Of a stretch of DNA of 64,000 nt, positions 42,038 through 50,921 are shown piece after piece. The first letter of the stretch is position 1. Every line of letters starts with the position of its first letter. The translations under genes and the position numbers were made by a program. The stretch spans positions 26,438 through 90,437 of the forward strand of contig JALOMJ010000002.1 of assembly GCA_025455485.1 (NCBI GenBank), given 5' to 3'. A model generated the notes under the pieces. It saw nothing but the letters and a program-made list of their open reading frames with translations. It was not told the origin of the DNA and did no database searches. Source of the DNA: Bacteroidia bacterium. GTDB taxonomy: Bacteria > Bacteroidota > Bacteroidia > B-17B0 > Aurantibacillaceae.

Positions 42038-42045
42038 CAAAAGTC
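42038..42045 (-). promoter_or_regulatory. -7-like element GACTTTTG of tauE
   Basis: One mismatch to TAnnTTTG (G for the first T). Inferred start near 42034. Confidence 0.4.
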
Positions 42046-42065
42046 GAATTTTAAGGACCAAACTG

Positions 42066-42083
42066 TGGTCACAAATGTTACAC
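42066..42083 (-). promoter_or_regulatory. Sulfur-island operator upstream of tauE (TGGTCAC-AAAT-GTTACAC)
   Basis: Right arm GTTACAC is perfect and the left keeps GT-AC. Centred about 40.5 bases upstream of the inferred tauE start. Confidence 0.5.
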
Positions 42084-42108
42084 AGTGAATCTACTGAATT
42101 TAGAGCAC

Positions 42109-42921
42109 TTAATACACCCTATAAATATTCTCAACAGGTTGATAAGGTATCAAGCGGCTGTAGGGTTTTGATTTTAGTATACTTTCATTTTTTCCAAGCG
42201 CCAAAAACCCTCCGGGATTAAGGCAGTTGCAAAGTTTTTGCAGTACCCGCGACTGAAGGTCGGCATTAAAATAGATCAATACGTTTCTGCAAAGTATCAT
42301 ATCAAATTTCATAGTCGATTGGTTATGCACCAGATCAAATACTGAGAAACCGGTGTTTTTTAAAAGATCTTCTTTAAACGTAAATTGTTTTTGTTCATCA
42401 AGTTCAAAGTAGGCATCAAAGTTTTCTTTTCCCGAAGCCTTAGAATAATTGTTTTTATATAAAATTAGTTTACGTTCGGCATAGGTTGCCTTTTCTGCTT
42501 TTTTCAGGAGGCAGGCATTAATATCAGTTCCAAGTAATTTGGTTTTGTCAGCAAGTCCGGTTTCCTGCAAAAGTATAGCCATGCTCACTATCTCTTCTCC
42601 ACTAGAGCAAGCTGAATGCCAAATTGTGACATGCTCTTTTTCACCAAGTGTTTTTAATATATCCTCCCTGAGGAAAGTCCAGAAGCTAGGGTCTCTGAAC
42701 ATTTCAGTTGTGCTCACTGTAATTTTTTCAACAAGACTGTTTTTTGAGCTTTGTTTTTTGATGAATTCAAAGAGTTGAAGTTTTGAAGTAAGTCCATTTA
42801 ACACGCACAAATGATGAAAGCGCCGTTGAAGTGAAGATTTGGCGTAATCGCTCAGATCAAGGCCAAATTGTTTTTTAATGAGCAGAGTCAGTTCATTGAG
42901 TTCGTTTTGGTCGAGCAGCAT
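42109..42921 (-). CDS. CheR-type protein methyltransferase
   Basis: 270 aa from ATG 42921 (MLLDQNELNELTLLIKK); the track start is farther upstream and less likely. N-terminal CheR helical domain, with FRDPSFWTFLRE and a SAM-binding domain: IWHSACSSGEEIVSMAILL (motif I), LGTDINACLL and DMILCRNVLIYF. CheR methylates glutamates of chemoreceptors, but no cheB or receptor is nearby, so it may be an orphan with another target. Ends 36 bases upstream of the tauE operator; not clearly co-regulated. Confidence 0.88.
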   Translation of the reverse strand: MLLDQNELNELTLLIKKQFGLDLSDYAKSSLQRRFHHLCVLNGLTSKLQLFEFIKKQSSKNSLVEKITVSTTEMFRDPSFWTFLREDILKTLGEKEHVTIWHSACSSGEEIVSMAILLQETGLADKTKLLGTDINACLLKKAEKATYAERKLILYKNNYSKASGKENFDAYFELDEQKQFTFKEDLLKNTGFSVFDLVHNQSTMKFDMILCRNVLIYFNADLQSRVLQKLCNCLNPGGFLALGKNESILKSKPYSRLIPYQPVENIYRVY

Positions 42922-43133
42922 AAAGTTTGAAATTACAGAAAGATATTCAATGTTAAATTGAAAAGCTGAGGGTAGAAAGTACACACAGGCTTATTTGTTG
43001 CGGGATTATTCCGGTTTCGCCTCCATAATCCCATATTGGTCAAAGTCAAAATAAAAAAGTCAGTCACCTTCGGGGTCCTGTTTTTTTGTTTCTCTGTCCT
43101 GCTTCAAGCAAGCTTGAGCAGTCCATCGAAACA

Positions 43134-43163
43134 AAAAAAGCCCCGCTGCGTGGAGCCTTTTTT
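43134..43163 (-). terminator. Terminator of tRNA-Leu
   Basis: AAAAAAGGCTCC and GGGGCTTTTTT arms on the minus strand around CACGCAGC, directly after the tRNA 3' end. Confidence 0.75.
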
Positions 43164-43169
43164 ATTTAT

Positions 43170-43254
43170 TGGTACCTGGAATGGGATTCGAACCCACACG
43201 CCTCGCGGCACACGATTCTGAGTCGTGCTTGTCTACCAATTTCAACATCCAGGT
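43170..43254 (-). tRNA. tRNA-Leu (anticodon CAG)
   Basis: Minus strand: acceptor ACCTGGA/TCCAGGT, anticodon stem CACGA/TCGTG around loop CTCAGAA, long variable arm TGCCGCGAGGCGT as expected for Leu, T-arm with GGTTCGAATCC, and an encoded CCA end. The track ORF 43036-43221 is its shadow. Confidence 0.95.
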
Positions 43255-43483
43255 GAATTGGAGGCGCAAAAATACAAAATTCTGGATAGTACTAATTTGT
43301 TTTTTTAGCTGCTACATGCGATGGCTCTGCACTTAGCAGAGTGGATATATGAATGACAAGGTTCTGAAATCTCTAATCGCTTTCCTTCTAATATAGCAGG
43401 AAGTGTGAAGTTGTTGAGGCAAAATTTACTTGATTAGTTCGCAACAATTTTTTGCAAATTGTCGGAAAAAGGCTTAGAAAAGT

Positions 43484-43553
43484 GAACGAGGGCGATTTTT
43501 ACTCCTGTATTAGGAACGAGGGCAAATTATTAAAATATTACTCTCGTATTAAA
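43484..43553. repeat. Imperfect direct repeat with GAACGAGGGC
   Basis: Two units start with GAACGAGGGC and end with TACTC-CTGTATTA or TACTC-TCGTATTA; the second has a roughly 10-base AT insertion. Meaning unknown. Confidence 0.5.
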
Positions 43554-43633
43554 TAGTATAAACTTTTGCTTCGCAAAAGTAATTTTTGTTTTCCTCCGGC
43601 TTTGAGTGCATTGTTTTCACACCTGCAGAAAAC

Positions 43634-43664
43634 AAAAAAACCTTTCACCAACGGTGAAAGGTTT
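43634..43664 (-). terminator. Terminator of tRNA-Phe
   Basis: Perfect arms AAACCTTTCACC / GGTGAAAGGTTT with a T run on the minus strand, just after the tRNA. Confidence 0.85.
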
Positions 43665-43677
43665 ATTCTGCTTGATG

Positions 43678-43750
43678 TGGTGCCTCCAGGAATCGAACCA
43701 GGGACACAAGGATTTTCAGTCCTTTGCTCTACCGACTGAGCTAAGGCACC
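43678..43750 (-). tRNA. tRNA-Phe (anticodon GAA)
   Basis: Minus strand: acceptor GGTGCCT/AGGCACC plus discriminator A, D-arm AGCTCAGTCGGTAGAGC, anticodon stem AAGGA/TCCTT with loop CTGAAAA, T-arm CTGGTTCGATTCCTG. CCA is not encoded. Confidence 0.95.
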
Positions 43751-43883
43751 GCTCACTCTCCTTTTATTTTCTATGAAAACAAATTAGAGGCTGCAAAAAT
43801 ACAAATTTATCCAGTCCTGCAAAATTTTGATAAAAATTTATCCCCTCCTTTCCAAGCGCTTTTATTCTCCTAACTTTATCCGG

Positions 43884-44609
43884 ATGAACCTGGTACTGGA
43901 TTTTGGCAATACGCGGATCAAAATGGCCTTTTTTGAAGGCACCCGACTTTTGAATGAAAAGACCTTCGAAAGCGTTGAAGAACTCTTGGTTTCAGGAGTA
44001 CTTAACCAGAAATTTAAACATGCCCTCATTTCTTCTGTTACTCAAAACCACCTTAAAATTCTCGAAATTCTAAGTCCTGAATCAAAGGTGAAAGTCTTTA
44101 ATGCTCAAACCCCAATTCCCCTTAAAAACGCTTATAAAACCCCTGAAACGTTGGGTTCCGACCGCATTTTATCTTCAATTGCTTCATTTACCCTTTTTCC
44201 GAACCAAAACGTTTTAACCTTAGATGCCGGCACTTGCATCAAATACAACTTTGTAAATCAGAATAATGAATTTCTGGGAGGGGCTATCAGTCCTGGAATT
44301 CCGATGCGCCTCAAAGCCATGCACAATTTTACCTCGGCCTTGCCGTTGATAGAGCCTGAAGAAGGATTTGAGCAATGGCTTGGCAACGATACCAGAACCT
44401 CCATGCTTAGCGGAGCCCAGTTGGGTGCGGCTTTTGAGGTGGATGAAACCATTAATCGTTACAAAAGTCGCTACCCTGACCTTATGGTTGTGCTTACTGG
44501 GGGTGACAGCCATTATTTGTTGGGGCAGCTTAAAAACCCTTTCTTTGCCAACCCAAACAGCCTGCTTTTAGGCCTTAATACTGTACTCCTTTATAACCTT
44601 GAAAACTAG
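43884..44609 (+). CDS. coaX: Type III pantothenate kinase
   Basis: 241 aa from ATG 43884 (MNLVLDFGNTRIK); the track start adds 19 unlikely residues. First step of coenzyme A synthesis. ASKHA-fold motifs: DFGNTRIKMAFFEG (phosphate 1), LDAGTCIKYNFV and GGAISPGIPMRLKAM, plus GSDRILSS. Opens a housekeeping block with the outer-membrane protein, lptC and others; the next gene starts within its last codons. Confidence 0.95.
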   Translation: MNLVLDFGNTRIKMAFFEGTRLLNEKTFESVEELLVSGVLNQKFKHALISSVTQNHLKILEILSPESKVKVFNAQTPIPLKNAYKTPETLGSDRILSSIASFTLFPNQNVLTLDAGTCIKYNFVNQNNEFLGGAISPGIPMRLKAMHNFTSALPLIEPEEGFEQWLGNDTRTSMLSGAQLGAAFEVDETINRYKSRYPDLMVVLTGGDSHYLLGQLKNPFFANPNSLLLGLNTVLLYNLEN

Positions 44610-46032
44610 ATCAATACTTTTTATTTGCTTTTGGATGGGTTTTGTTCTAAAGCAAAACGCTCAAAATACCTTTAGTCCTTATTCCCGTTACGCTATCGGC
44701 GAATTGGCCCAGCCCACATTCGCCCACAACACGGCCATGGGTGGTGCTTTTGTTGCATTGAAGCAGGATTCAACCATGCCTAATTTTATCAACGTCGGTA
44801 ATCCGGCTTCTTATGCATTAATACGTTTGGCTACATTGGAATTAGGTATCAACACCACCTTTTCCGAATTCAAAGGCCAAACGGCTTCCAGCTTTGAGAA
44901 GACCGCCAATTTCGCTTATGGTGCTCTTGGTTTTCCTATAGGCCGAAAAGGAGGTGCCTCTTTTGGCATTATGCCTTATACTTATGTAGGGTCTAATACC
45001 GCAAATACTATTGAAGAGCCCGGTATAGGCGAAGTGGATTATCAATACCAAGGCTCAGGGGGCTTAAATAAAATTTATTTGGGATATGGCGTTATGCCAT
45101 TTAATCAACGTTTAATTAAATTCAGACGCAAGCATTTGCAAATTCATGATTCTTTAAAAGGTTTGTCTCATTCAAAATACAAACTCAGGGAAACTTTTGC
45201 TAAACTTTTAAGTGATTTCGCAATTGGCGCAAATGGCAATTTAATTAAAGGAAACATCATGAATAGCGCCAGAGTAGTTTATCCTGACAATTCACTTTAC
45301 TATAATTCTTTCCGCGACCGCATTTTTTCAGTCAGTGATGTAACGGCAAATTTTGGCCTTCAAACAGGTTTAACGATTGATAGTGTTAAAACATCAACAG
45401 GAAAAAAGCGAGCCCTAAACGAAAAGGTAAAATTTACGTTTGGTTACACCTTCAATCTGAGCAATGCGTTAAATACGTATTACACCGCAATGGCCTATAA
45501 CTACAGGGTGTCGAATGGTACTGAATTTATTGTAGACACGGTGTATTATAAGGTGGATGAACCGGCTTCAGTAACCCTGCCTTTTGAACAGGGATTTGGC
45601 ATCGGGTTTAAAAAAGGTGAAAAACTCAACATCGTGGCCGATTATGCGATTACCAACTGGCAAAATTTTCAATACCTCGACAACGTATCTACTCTCAAAC
45701 AAAATCATCGTTTCGCCATTGGCGCCTATTTTGTGCCTGAAAAGTATGCAGTAGGTTCAGGTTCTTTTTTTAGAAGGGTGAATTACCGTATGGGTGCCAA
45801 CTACCACACAGGGTATGTTGATGTAAATGGCACACTAATTAATAGTTACAGTTTTTCAGCAGGACTCGGCTTGCCAGTGGGTGTTGGACGACTTTCTTCT
45901 ATGGTTCACCTTGGCGCAACTTATGGAAAAATGGGTACCACAGCGAACGGTTTGATTATGGAAAATTTTTGGAGACTGAACATTGGCTTTACGTTCTCCG
46001 ACAAGTGGTTTCAAAAGTACCGTTACGATTAG
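44599..46032 (+). CDS. Outer-membrane beta-barrel protein, unknown function
   Basis: 477 aa starting at TTG 44599 with an 11-base overlap of coaX. Signal peptide (cleavage near KQNAQN). FSPYSRYAIGELAQPTFAHNTAMGGAFVAL and INVGNPASYALI resemble the N-termini of FadL-like or PorV-like barrels in Bacteroidota; the C-terminus ends with strands rich in Tyr/Phe. Usually found between coaX and lptC, where the role is not established. Confidence 0.75.
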   Translation: MKTRSILFICFWMGFVLKQNAQNTFSPYSRYAIGELAQPTFAHNTAMGGAFVALKQDSTMPNFINVGNPASYALIRLATLELGINTTFSEFKGQTASSFEKTANFAYGALGFPIGRKGGASFGIMPYTYVGSNTANTIEEPGIGEVDYQYQGSGGLNKIYLGYGVMPFNQRLIKFRRKHLQIHDSLKGLSHSKYKLRETFAKLLSDFAIGANGNLIKGNIMNSARVVYPDNSLYYNSFRDRIFSVSDVTANFGLQTGLTIDSVKTSTGKKRALNEKVKFTFGYTFNLSNALNTYYTAMAYNYRVSNGTEFIVDTVYYKVDEPASVTLPFEQGFGIGFKKGEKLNIVADYAITNWQNFQYLDNVSTLKQNHRFAIGAYFVPEKYAVGSGSFFRRVNYRMGANYHTGYVDVNGTLINSYSFSAGLGLPVGVGRLSSMVHLGATYGKMGTTANGLIMENFWRLNIGFTFSDKWFQKYRYD

Positions 46033-46587
46033 ATGCTGGTTTTATTTCGCTGCATAGTTATTTTAACAGGAGCGCTTCTTTTCACTTCCTGTACCAACGA
46101 TTTAAGAGATGTGATGGCCTTGCCAAAAACACAACTTAGTCCGAATCAAATAGGCGATACCGTTACCATGCTTTACACAGACAGTGCCAGATTAAAAATT
46201 ATGGTGGCTGCAAACCGTATGCTTATTTTCACAGAGAATGTGAGTGAGCCTTTTACCATTTTACCAAAAGGCGTGTTTGTTACATTTTTTGATGAACGCG
46301 AAAACATAAGCGCCACCTTAAAAGCGAATTATGGAATTCGTTATGAAAATAGCAAACGCATGGAGGTAAAATATGCGGTAGAAGTTATTAATTCAGAAGG
46401 CACCAAGCTGGAAACTGAGCGCTTGGTGTGGGATGAAAACTCAAAACGTATTTATACCGATGCCTTTGTGAAAATTACCACCGCTACAGAAATTATTATG
46501 GGGAAAGGCATGGAAAGCAATCAGGATTTTTCCAAATACGAGTTAAAACAAGTTACCGGTCAAATTCAATTAAAAAACGATGAATAG
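46033..46587 (+). CDS. lptC: Lipopolysaccharide export protein LptC
   Basis: 184 aa. N-terminal hydrophobic segment with a lipobox-like ALLFTSC, then a beta-jellyroll typical of LptC/OstA: VFVTFFDERENISATLKANYGIRY and YTDAFVKITTATEIIMGKGMESNQDF. Part of the LPS transport bridge. Start adjoins the preceding stop (TAG-ATG), and the end overlaps the next gene by eight bases. Confidence 0.85.
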   Translation: MLVLFRCIVILTGALLFTSCTNDLRDVMALPKTQLSPNQIGDTVTMLYTDSARLKIMVAANRMLIFTENVSEPFTILPKGVFVTFFDERENISATLKANYGIRYENSKRMEVKYAVEVINSEGTKLETERLVWDENSKRIYTDAFVKITTATEIIMGKGMESNQDFSKYELKQVTGQIQLKNDE

Positions 46588-46816
46588 AGAAACGCAATTA
46601 AAAATTTTTATTTTTTTAGAAAGGCTTTGGTTGGTGGCAGCAATTTTAGGCGCTCTTTGTGTGGTGTTTTTCCTGATGATGAAAGATAATGACAGCGCTT
46701 TGTTTTTCTTTGGTTTTTTTATTCTTTCTTCAATATTATTTTTGCTGCGTAAACGCCAAAAAGCAAGATTTTTGAATGAGGGCGGATCACCGGATAAACC
46801 ACCGGCGAAAAAGTAA
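46580..46816 (+). CDS. Small two-helix membrane protein
   Basis: 78 aa, two hydrophobic segments and a basic tail (RKRQKARFLNEGG). Overlaps lptC by eight bases and precedes the ABC permease. No recognised domain. Co-translation with lptC is the only hint of function. Confidence 0.62.
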   Translation: MNRETQLKIFIFLERLWLVAAILGALCVVFFLMMKDNDSALFFFGFFILSSILFLLRKRQKARFLNEGGSPDKPPAKK

Positions 46817-46881
46817 ACACCCCTTTTACCGTTTATCCCAAATGGGATAATAGTGCTCATTACAATTGGTAACTTTATACC

Positions 46882-48123
46882 ATGCTTTGGTTGATGTTTA
46901 AAGAGAGTGTTTTGTTTGCCTGGCAATCGCTGGTATCAAACAAATTGCGCTCAATGCTTAGTCTGCTTGGCATTACAATTGGTATTTTTGCAATCATACT
47001 TGTGTTTACAATTGTAGACAGTCTGGAGGCAAATATTCGCGGCAGCCTCCAATCTTTAGGCAACAATGTGGTATACATTCAAAAGTGGCCCTGGTCTTTT
47101 GGGCCCGATTACCCCTGGTGGAAATACATCAATCGCCCCACGCCGCAATACCACGAACTCGATGAAATTGCAAAACGCAGCAAAACTACAGAAGCCCTGG
47201 CCTACCGTTTGGGGGGGCGGCGTACCATTAAATACAAATCCAATGTTGTTGAAAACGCTGTGGTTGCAGGAATTTCTTACGACTATTATAAAATCAAAGC
47301 ATTTGATTTAAGTGCGGGGCGTTATTTTACAAAAAATGAAACCGATGCAGGCTACCGTATGGCAATCATTGGCAGTGAAATAGCTTCCGGCCTTTTTCCA
47401 AATGAAGATGCCTTAGGAAAGGAAATAAAAATTGCAGGCCAAAAAGGTAAAGTTATAGGTGTTATCAAGAAAGAAGGGGAGAGCATGTTGGGTGTTAGCT
47501 TCGATTATCAGGTCAACATCCCATTCAATTTTGCAAGGTACATTCTTGACCCAAGATCGATGAACGCCGACCCGGTGTTGTTTGCTAAAGCCAAGCCAAA
47601 CATTTCAAATGCCGAGATGATGGATGAACTAACCGGTATACTAAGAACCATTCGCAAATTGAAGCCGTTAGCTGAACCAAATTTTGCTCTCAACGAAATT
47701 TCGTTATTGAGTCAGGGCTTTGATACACTTTTTGCTGTTGTGGGCATTGCGGGCTGGATCATTGGGGGGTTTTCAATATTGGTGGGTGGTTTTGGAATTG
47801 CGAACATTATGTTTGTTTCGGTTCGCGAACGCATAAACATCATTGGTATTCAAAAAAGTTTGGGTGCCAGAAATATATTTATCTTGTTTCAGTTTTTATG
47901 CGAGAGTGTGCTGCTGAGTCTCATAGGTGGTTTTTTTGGACTTCTGTTGACATACATCGCTACAATTTTTGCTAAAGGAGTTATCGAAATGGAAATAACC
48001 TTAACCGGCGCCAATGTTATTTTAGGGTTTAGTATTTCTGTTTTAATTGGTGTGATCAGTGGATTTGTGCCGGCATATACAGCATCTCAGCTCGACCCCG
48101 TTGAAGCCATCCGGAGCAATTAA
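46882..48123 (+). CDS. MacB/FtsX-type ABC transporter permease
   Basis: 413 aa. Four helices: one near residue 20-40 and three in the C-terminal FtsX domain (about 285-410), separated by a periplasmic MacB-core domain. Start SVLFAWQSLVSNKLRSMLSLLGITIG and end SGFVPAYTASQLDPVEAIRSN are typical. No ATPase is adjacent, so the partner lies elsewhere. Substrate unknown. Its TAA overlaps the next ATG. Confidence 0.9.
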   Translation: MLWLMFKESVLFAWQSLVSNKLRSMLSLLGITIGIFAIILVFTIVDSLEANIRGSLQSLGNNVVYIQKWPWSFGPDYPWWKYINRPTPQYHELDEIAKRSKTTEALAYRLGGRRTIKYKSNVVENAVVAGISYDYYKIKAFDLSAGRYFTKNETDAGYRMAIIGSEIASGLFPNEDALGKEIKIAGQKGKVIGVIKKEGESMLGVSFDYQVNIPFNFARYILDPRSMNADPVLFAKAKPNISNAEMMDELTGILRTIRKLKPLAEPNFALNEISLLSQGFDTLFAVVGIAGWIIGGFSILVGGFGIANIMFVSVRERINIIGIQKSLGARNIFILFQFLCESVLLSLIGGFFGLLLTYIATIFAKGVIEMEITLTGANVILGFSISVLIGVISGFVPAYTASQLDPVEAIRSN

Positions 48124-48461
48124 TGAAACGACCCGCCAGCATAACTGTGCTCTGTGTGCTTGGATACATTTCCATAGTCCTAGCATTCCCTCAGGTGTTT
48201 TCGCCTCAGGTAAAAAAATTAGGGTTGTTTATGCCCGTGCTTTCCGGCGTTCTGGTAGCCGCCAATTTTATGGCTTATGTGGGCATCTGGTACATGAAGC
48301 GCTGGGGGGCCGAATTGTTCTTATACAGCTATTTTCTGAAAACCATACTGGATATACTTTATGAGCAAACGGGCCTGTTATTTTATTCGGGACAATTATT
48401 TTCTCTGGTGTTTAGTATTGTTTTGCTGCGGTATTACCAGAGGCTCGACCAAAACCTGTAA
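48123..48461 (+). CDS. Small polytopic membrane protein
   Basis: 112 aa with four hydrophobic segments (ITVLCVLGYISIVLAFPQVF first). Overlaps the ABC permease by one base, so translated with it. No domain recognised. Confidence 0.62.
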   Translation: MKRPASITVLCVLGYISIVLAFPQVFSPQVKKLGLFMPVLSGVLVAANFMAYVGIWYMKRWGAELFLYSYFLKTILDILYEQTGLLFYSGQLFSLVFSIVLLRYYQRLDQNL

Positions 48462-48623
48462 AACCTGAAAACTTGCAGCTTCCGGATTATTAGCGGCAAC
48501 AATTACAAAAAATTCAGAAATAGTTGTCCATTTCCTCAATTATTTTATATCTTTAAAAGGGATTAGAGTTTTAAGGTGAAAAACATTCACTCACTCAAAT
48601 TCATCATTAAATCAGTCAAACGT

Positions 48624-50840
48624 ATGATTGCAGAGGTAGATAAAGCAGAATTGTTAAGTGCACTAAAAAATTTCTTCGGTTTCGACGGCTTTAAAGGCAG
48701 TCAGGAAAAAATCATCAAAAATCTGCTCAAAGGCGAAGATACCTTTGTTATAATGCCAACCGGTGGTGGAAAAAGTTTATGCTACCAGTTGCCGGCTATC
48801 ATGAGCGAGGGAACAGCCATCGTGGTGTCTCCTCTTATTGCCCTTATGAAAAATCAAGTGGATGCCATTAGGGGGTTTAGTAACGAAAGTGGCATTGCCC
48901 ATTTTTTAAACTCATCCCTCAATAAAAGTGATATTGCTCAGGTTAAAAAAGATGTTTTATCGGGTAAGACAAAACTGTTGTATATAGCCCCAGAAACTTT
49001 AACTAAAGAAGAGAACACACTTTTTTTCAAAGAATTTAAAATTTCTTTTTTTGCTATTGATGAAGCGCATTGTATTTCTGAATGGGGTCACGATTTTCGC
49101 CCTGAATACCGTCGTCTCAGGCCAATTATTGATGCTGTTGGCGGTGTTCCTGTTATTGCGCTGACCGCTACCGCCACACCGAAAGTTCAGCAGGACATAC
49201 AAAAAAATCTGGGCATGATGGAGGCCCAAGTGTTTAAATCGTCTTTTAACCGCGATAATCTTTACTATGAGATTCGACCAAAACAGAATGTTTTTAAAGA
49301 AATAGTGAAGTTCATCAAGCAAAATCCAAACAAAAGTGGAATTGTGTATTGCCTCAGTCGCAAAAAAGTGGAAGAGTTGGCAGAGGCCCTGAAAGTAAAT
49401 GGTGTAAAAGCGGCACCATACCATGCCGGACTGGATGCCAAGGAAAGAGCGAAAACCCAGGACAGGTTTTTAATGGAGGAGCTGCAGGTGATAGTGGCCA
49501 CCATCGCTTTTGGTATGGGAATTGATAAACCGGATGTGAGATTTGTGGTCCACCACGATATCCCGAAATCACTCGAGGGGTATTATCAGGAAACCGGCCG
49601 TGCAGGAAGAGATGGGGGTGAAGGAAATTGCCTGACCTTTTACAGTTATGACGATATCCTAAAATTAGAAAAATTCATGAAGGATAAACCTGTTGCCGAA
49701 CAGGAAATTGGCAAACAAATGTTGGCAGAAACAGCTTCTTTCGCTGAAACCAGCAGTTGCCGTAGAAAATTTTTACTGCATTATTTTGGAGAGGAATTTG
49801 AAGAAGACAAATGCAATGCCATGTGCGATAACTGTCGTCATCCCAAACAACGGTTTGAAGCAAAAGAAGACCTTGAATTAGCGCTGGAGTGCGTTTTAGA
49901 AATAAAAGAAAAACACAAAATAAAAGATGTGCTGAATGTGCTCATGGGGACACTAACCGCCACAGCAAAATCATACAAACACAACAAAACCGAATCCTGG
50001 GCCAGAGGTTTGGAAGATGACAAGGATGACAGGCATTGGCAATCAGTCCTCCGCCAGGCGGTTGTTAATGGCTACTTATCAAAGGATATTGAAAATTACG
50101 GACTCATTAAACTAACGGAGAAGGGGAAGGCTTTTCTGAAAAAACCGCACAGCATAAAGTTTACAAGAGACACGGATTACAGTAATTTGGATAAGGACAG
50201 CTCAGAAGACGATATTGCATACGGCGGGAAAGGCGGAAGCGAATCTACGGATGAAGTATTGTATGCCATGTTAAAAGATCTGGTTAAAAAAACCGCCAAA
50301 GCAAAAAATCTGCCCCCTTATGTTATTTTTCAGGAACCATCTCTTCAGGAGATGGCCATACAGTACCCTATTAAAATAGATGAATTAACCAAAATTGGCG
50401 GCGTTGGAGCAGGAAAAGCCAGCAAGTATGGTAAGCCTTTTGTTGAGTTAATAAAAAAATACGTTGAGGAAAACGACATTGAACGGCCGGTGGATATGGT
50501 CATTAAATCCGTGGTGAACAAATCCGGGTTAAAAGTTTACATCATACAAAACATAGATCGAAAAATCAACCTTCGGGATATGGCCAAAAGTAAAAATCTG
50601 AGTATGACAGATCTTCTTACCGAAATTGAAACAATTGTTGAATCCGGTACGCGCGTGAACATTGATTATTTTATTCAGAATGAAATTGATGAGGAAAAGC
50701 AGGAAGAAATCATTGCTTACTTCAGAGAAAGTGAAACCGATAGCGTGACCGTAGCTGTTAAAGAATTGGGTGAAAACGATTATGAAGAAGAAGAAATCCG
50801 GATTATGCGTATTAAATTTTTATCTGATTTCGGAAATTAA
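48624..50840 (+). CDS. recQ: ATP-dependent DNA helicase RecQ
   Basis: About 738 aa from ATG 48624 ([18 protein letters not shown]); GTG 48576 would add 16 residues. Superfamily 2 motifs: GxGKS in [38 protein letters not shown], and motif [12 protein letters not shown]. The RQC zinc-binding part has [13 protein letters not shown] with CNAMCDNC, followed by winged-helix and HRDC-like regions. Longer than E. coli RecQ because of a C-terminal extension (from about residue 600), which occurs in Bacteroidota. Role: recombination and replication repair. Confidence 0.95.
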   Translation: MIAEVDKAELLSALKNFFGFDGFKGSQEKIIKNLLKGEDTFVIMPTGGGKSLCYQLPAIMSEGTAIVVSPLIALMKNQVDAIRGFSNESGIAHFLNSSLNKSDIAQVKKDVLSGKTKLLYIAPETLTKEENTLFFKEFKISFFAIDEAHCISEWGHDFRPEYRRLRPIIDAVGGVPVIALTATATPKVQQDIQKNLGMMEAQVFKSSFNRDNLYYEIRPKQNVFKEIVKFIKQNPNKSGIVYCLSRKKVEELAEALKVNGVKAAPYHAGLDAKERAKTQDRFLMEELQVIVATIAFGMGIDKPDVRFVVHHDIPKSLEGYYQETGRAGRDGGEGNCLTFYSYDDILKLEKFMKDKPVAEQEIGKQMLAETASFAETSSCRRKFLLHYFGEEFEEDKCNAMCDNCRHPKQRFEAKEDLELALECVLEIKEKHKIKDVLNVLMGTLTATAKSYKHNKTESWARGLEDDKDDRHWQSVLRQAVVNGYLSKDIENYGLIKLTEKGKAFLKKPHSIKFTRDTDYSNLDKDSSEDDIAYGGKGGSESTDEVLYAMLKDLVKKTAKAKNLPPYVIFQEPSLQEMAIQYPIKIDELTKIGGVGAGKASKYGKPFVELIKKYVEENDIERPVDMVIKSVVNKSGLKVYIIQNIDRKINLRDMAKSKNLSMTDLLTEIETIVESGTRVNIDYFIQNEIDEEKQEEIIAYFRESETDSVTVAVKELGENDYEEEEIRIMRIKFLSDFGN

Positions 50841-50921
50841 GGTAAAGGCCCATAATTCCCTTAACAACACTGTTTTTTCTATACCATGTTCGCACACTTC
50901 TTTTAACTAAGACCATAAATT

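Larger units (their letters stand above)
43255..43677. other. Non-coding stretch between tRNA-Leu and tRNA-Phe
   Basis: About 420 bases without a credible gene. Contains the tRNA-Phe terminator at its right end and two copies of GAACGAGGGC 30 bases apart (43484, 43514), each followed by a TACTC..GTATTA element. Otherwise I see nothing. Confidence 0.6.

Noticed and set aside
43036-43221. 61-aa ORF ending ...GIRTHTPRGTRF
   Set aside because: It reads antisense through tRNA-Leu; the ending is the known artefact of translating a tRNA.
43538-43756. 72-aa ORF with ALAQSVEQRTENPCVPGSIPGG
   Set aside because: Classic translated tRNA artefact (tRNA-Phe on the minus strand).
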